From Nigrospora sphaerica (taxonomy: Eukaryota; Ascomycota; Sordariomycetes; Amphisphaeriales; Apiosporaceae): a stretch of 64,000 nucleotides of DNA. Below the pieces are notes generated by a model that searched no databases, had not been told where the DNA came from, and worked only from the letters and a program-made list of their open reading frames with translations. Shown in pieces: positions 60,529-64,000 of the stretch. The first letter of the stretch is position 1. The number at the start of each line of letters is the position of its first letter. The stretch is from positions 6,758,001 through 6,822,000 of the forward strand of contig JAGVVL010000001.1 in NCBI GenBank assembly GCA_018287875.1, read 5' to 3'. Position numbers and translations under genes: made by a program.

Positions 60529-61220
60529 CGGCGGCGAGCGTGACGAATTTTCTTGTCTCCTCGTACACACAGACATAGCAGCGTCGAAGAGCCCGCTTTC
60601 CCGCTTCCGATGACCGGCTGGGGGGCGGGTGTGGGCCCGAGGCGGAAGGGAAACCCGGGCAGTGTGAGGGAGCCAAGGGATGCCAGGCGTCTGGCGCAGC
60701 GGTTCCCAGCGTCCGTGATTGCACGGCTTCATTCAGCGATGGCGTATAAAAACTGATTCCAGGTGCAACGAGGCAGGTCAGGTGGACAGGGCGGGGTTTC
60801 TGATTTGGCGAGCATATAGCGAGGAGAGGCAAGGCGATAGTCGTGTCGGATCTAAAGACCCGAGTATAAAAACATACCTACCGAAGAGTTGCTTTCCTCG
60901 CCGGCTTCGACGAGTAACGTTGCTCTATAGTGCAACCTAATAGACTAGTGGACGAAGTGATTCGGTACTTCCTGCGCGCGGGCGATCGGGGTGAGAATTG
61001 GAACAAGGGGGTGAATACTTAAGCAACTATGGGGTTAAGCGTTTTTCCGGTCAACACCCCTACTCCCGATGCAGACTGTCGGGGGGGGGCTTGGTTGCGT
61101 CATCGAGACGAACAGCACCCCGCAAGGTTGCGAATATACATCGTAGGTGAAAATGGGCGGCAGGTCTGGGGAGACATAAGTTCTTTCCCGGACAAGAAAG
61201 AGCTCCTCAGACTCACCGCC
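60529..61220. other. Intergenic between the TRP-like and epimerase genes
   Basis: About 690 bp between two plus-strand genes, with the 3' flank of one and promoter of the next. A run of 9 G lies at about 61081-61089. No other feature was recognised. Confidence 0.5.
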
Positions 61221-62549
61221 ATGGCCGTCAAGGTTTTCCTCACGGGCGCCACGGGCTACATCGGCGGCGATGCTCTCTACGAACTGACTCAGGCCCATCC
61301 GGAGTGGGACTACTCGCTGCTCATCCGCACCCAGGACAAGGCGGACAGGGTCCGGGCCCAGTACCCCGACGCGCGCATCGTCCTCGGCTCGCTCGACGAT
61401 TCGGAGCTGCTCAAGGATGAGGCGGCCAAGGCCGACATAGTCCTACGTGGGTGCATTCTTCCACGGCCCCTTTTTTGACCGACGCCTCTTTGTCTCTCTT
61501 CCCCCCTCTTTCGCCTACTGCGAGCATACAAAAGGGTGCTGACCGTAGTGGGATTTGGCCAGACACGGCAGACGCGTCGGACCACGAAGGCGCGGCGCAG
61601 GCCATCGCGGCGGGCCTAGTGACGGGCCACACCGAGGCGCGACCGGGCTACTGGCTGCACACAGGCGGCACGGGAATCCTGACGTACTTTGACGAGCGCG
61701 ACGGGCGGCTCGGCGAGCGGACCGAGGACGAGTTCGACGATTGGGCCGGCGTTGGGGCGCTGACGAGCCTGCCCGACGAGGCTTTCCACCGTCACGTCGA
61801 CAAGGTGGTGTAAGTAGCATCTGGCGTTTCCTTTTCCCCCTTTCCGCGCGAATCTTCACCGTCCCGCGTACTCCCCTCCCTAGCGGTTTCCGTCGGTCCC
61901 GCCTGAGGCTTGCCCCGAAACTGGCGCCACGAACACCCGTTTTAGGAAAACGCTGACACTGGACAATGGCAGGCTGGAGTGCGGAACGACGCACGCAGCC
62001 GTCGTCCGCACGGCGCTCGTGTGCCCGCCCACCATCTACGGCACGGGGCGCGGTCCAGTGGCCACGCGCAGCCGGCAGGCGTACGAGCTGGCCCGGCTGG
62101 TGCTGCGGACGGGCGCGGCGCCCATAGTAGGGGCGGGGCAGGCGCGCTGGCACCATGTGCACGTGGCGGACCTGAGCGCGGCCTTTTGCCGGCTCGCCGA
62201 GGCGGCGGCGGCGGCGGCGGCGGGCGGCGGCACCGCAGACCCGGCGGATCTCTGGGGCGCGCGCGGCTACTACCTGGTCGAGGCGGGCGAGCACGTCTGG
62301 GCCGACGTGGCGCGGGCGACGGCGCGCGCCGCCTACGCCCTTGGCTTCATCGACGCACCCGACCGCGAGACGCCCCTCGGCCGCGAGGCCGCTCTCGACG
62401 TCGCCGGCTTCGAGGCTGTCTCGTGGGGCCTCAACGCCCGCGGCCGCGGCGAACGCCTGCACCGCCTCCTCGGCTGGACGCCCCGTCGTCCCTCGCTCGA
62501 GGAGTGCCTCCCTGAGATCCTACGGTACGAGAAGGCGCGCCTCGAGTGA
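61221..62549 (+). CDS. Extended short-chain dehydrogenase / NAD-dependent epimerase-like protein
   Basis: Exons are 61221..61446, 61563..61809 and 61973..62549, giving 349 aa. Introns are 116 and 163 nt with GTGGGT and GTAAGT donors. Intron 1 joins ADIVL to HTADASDHEGAA and intron 2 joins DKVV to LECGTTHAAVVRTALVCPPTIYG, both natural family sequence. The N-terminus FLTGATGYIGG is the dinucleotide-binding TGxxGxxG motif of extended/atypical SDRs. I do not see the classical YxxxK pair, so it may be an atypical SDR rather than a true sugar epimerase. Relatives are widespread uncharacterised fungal NAD(P)-binding proteins. The substrate is unknown. An Ala run (AAAAAAA, GCG repeats at about 62205-62222) sits in a surface loop. 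No membrane segment is seen. Confidence 0.88.
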
Positions 62550-63275
62550 TGCGTACCGTGTTGGGCAAATAGATCATGTCATTTCCGATCAAAAGATGGA
62601 AACTCCTCCCGGCTCGTCGAACGGCGCTGGCACTTCGTTCGCTCTGCTTGTTGCGTGTTGGCGTGACGAAAACCACCGTAACGGCTGTGCTCGCACACGC
62701 CGCGAACCGGGCCGATAACGGAGGCCTGGCCGGGAACCCCGCGGACGACCCGGACGCACGACGTGCCAGCCCGGTGACCCATCATATCATCAATGATTGC
62801 TCAGGTCTTTCGTATGTGTTACGTAGATATAGGTGGAAAAAAGACCGAACCCGTAATCGGTCTTCAGAAGAGGCATTTCGAAGGGATCTAGCATAACCCC
62901 ACCAGCTAAGGTCCATTGTAACTGCCACTGAGAGGCGGGGTAACTGGGTCGTGGTATCCTGTTGTGCAACCACGTGCGTCCAATCTCGGAAATATTATAC
63001 AACATACCATCTAAACAACATTCCATGTCCAAGGAACACTATAAACAAGGTGAGGAATGACTCATCCCACCCAGATATGGTCTCGTGTAAGCTGTACGGG
63101 CTTACAGTCGGAAACAAGGTCCAGTGTGAAGAAGCTCCGCGACCAGATTCGCACTCGCCACCAGTCTTTCTAGCTGTGACTGCGTCGGCACACTCCGCCA
63201 CCAACGCCTGTACCGTCCCGGGCGCTGGCTTACCAAGAACGACCGGATTCGAGGGCCGTGAGTCTCCTGCCGGCC
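62550..63275. other. Intergenic between the epimerase-like and PLP-enzyme genes
   Basis: About 725 bp between two plus-strand genes. It is AT-leaning around 62800-63060. No coding frame, RNA gene or repeat was recognised. An upstream exon of the PLP-enzyme gene here cannot be excluded. Confidence 0.45.
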
Positions 63276-64000
63276 ATGGGAGAGGAAGCTTCTTCCACAG
63301 CCGCCGGCCCCAAGATGGTCGAGGGCATGGCGCACCAAGAGCCGGAGCCGGCGCAGGACCCCGAGGCCATGGCGCTCTTACGGCACCTCTCCCTCTCGGC
63401 GCAGACAATCCACGCCGACGACTTCCTGAACTCACACCAGGCCGTCGCGCCCCCCATGCACGTTTCGACGACGTTCCGGTATAGCGACGACCCGGACGAG
63501 CTCTCGCCGTGGAAGAACCCCAACGTAAGGCTTTCCCTCATCATGTGCCCCCCTCACGCCAAAGCCAATGAAGAAGAGAGAGGAAGGGAAATGTGTGTAT
63601 GAGTGTGAAAGAGGGTAGCCGCTAGTGACTGACGCCGCGGTACCAGCCTGCCAACCCGCACGACTCGCACGTTTATTCGCGTGAGAGCGCGCCCAACTCG
63701 ACTCGGATTGAGGCCATCCTAACGTCGATCCTCAACGGTCCGGCGCTGTCGTACGCGTCGGGCCTGGCGGCCTTCCACGCGCTGCTGGTGTACCTAAACC
63801 CCAAGCGCATCGCCATCGGGGGCGGGTACCACGGGTGCCACGGGGTGATCCGGCTGATGAGCAAGCTTACGGGGCTCGAGATGGTGGACCTGGACTGCGC
63901 CGACGCGGAGCTGCGAGCGGGCGACGTACTGCACGTCGAGACGCCGCTGAACCCGACGGGCGAGGCACGCAACCTGGCGCTGTACGCGGCCAAGGCGCGG
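63276..64000 (+). CDS. Cys/Met-metabolism PLP-dependent enzyme (trans-sulfuration family), 3' truncated by window end
   Basis: Exons are 63276..63524 and 63647..>64000, 201 codons in the window. The 122-nt intron (GTAAGG, ACTGAC branch, ACCAG) is in phase and joins SPWKNPN to PANPHDSHVYSRES. The motif run TIHADDFLNSH, APPMHVSTTFRYS, then YSRESAPNSTR and YASGLAAFHALL, is typical of cystathionine gamma-synthase/beta-lyase/gamma-lyase relatives. The Gly-rich GGGYHGCHG region and HVETPLNPTG follow. The PLP lysine lies beyond the window. The exact reaction (cystathionine synthesis or cleavage) cannot be assigned; an uncharacterised YHR112C-type member is possible. The start at MGEEASS is the first in-frame ATG; MVEGMAHQ about 14 codons on is an alternative. 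Confidence 0.88.

Overview
The window is nuclear DNA from a filamentous ascomycete (Pezizomycotina), most likely a Sordariomycete. The genes are GC-rich with a preference for C or G at third codon positions. Introns are mostly 46-120 nt with GTRAGT-type donors and CTGAC/CTAAC branch points. The gene set (Stt4, Pre7, an RRM-YTH protein, Hsp30, GAR transformylase, lumazine synthase, a Mlh2-type MutL homologue, a Pkd2/FLC-type TRP protein) is ordinary fungal housekeeping. The species cannot be named from the sequence.

Layout. 1-794 (+) is the 3' part of a zinc alcohol dehydrogenase, tail to tail with a GH47 alpha-mannosidase (905-2726, -). The PI 4-kinase Stt4 (3578-9628, -, six exons) shares a promoter region with the proteasome beta-6 subunit (10394-11257, +). 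A gene-free stretch of about 9.5 kb follows. Next come an RRM-YTH m6A-reader-like gene (20784-22835, +), a heat-inducible Hsp30 gene (24556/24691-25347, +) and the purine gene for GAR transformylase (26404-27314, -).

From about 27.5 to 32.7 kb lies a decayed island: a MITE-like element with a TAATTG target duplication, two out-of-order fragments of an SF1 helicase, a broken SNF2-type helicase tail, AT-rich sequence, a degenerate minisatellite and diverged direct repeats. After it come a Mn-type cation diffusion facilitator (32751-34628, -), a second gene-poor stretch of about 9 kb, an uncharacterised low-complexity protein (43585-46517, +), lumazine synthase (47773-48521, -), a Mlh2-like gene (49417-52146, +), a TRP/ML-domain membrane protein with an apparent one-base frameshift (56793-60528, +), an extended-SDR epimerase-like gene (61221-62549, +) and the start of a trans-sulfuration PLP enzyme (63276->64000, +).

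The genes do not form one pathway. Several pairs are divergent and may share promoters (Stt4/Pre7, Rib4/Mlh2). Exon structures were worked out by eye from splice consensus, reading frame and family conservation. No tRNA, rRNA or CRISPR was seen. The observations most worth checking are a possible dual-targeted Hsp30, the MITE and helicase graveyard, the TRP frameshift and the two large gene deserts.
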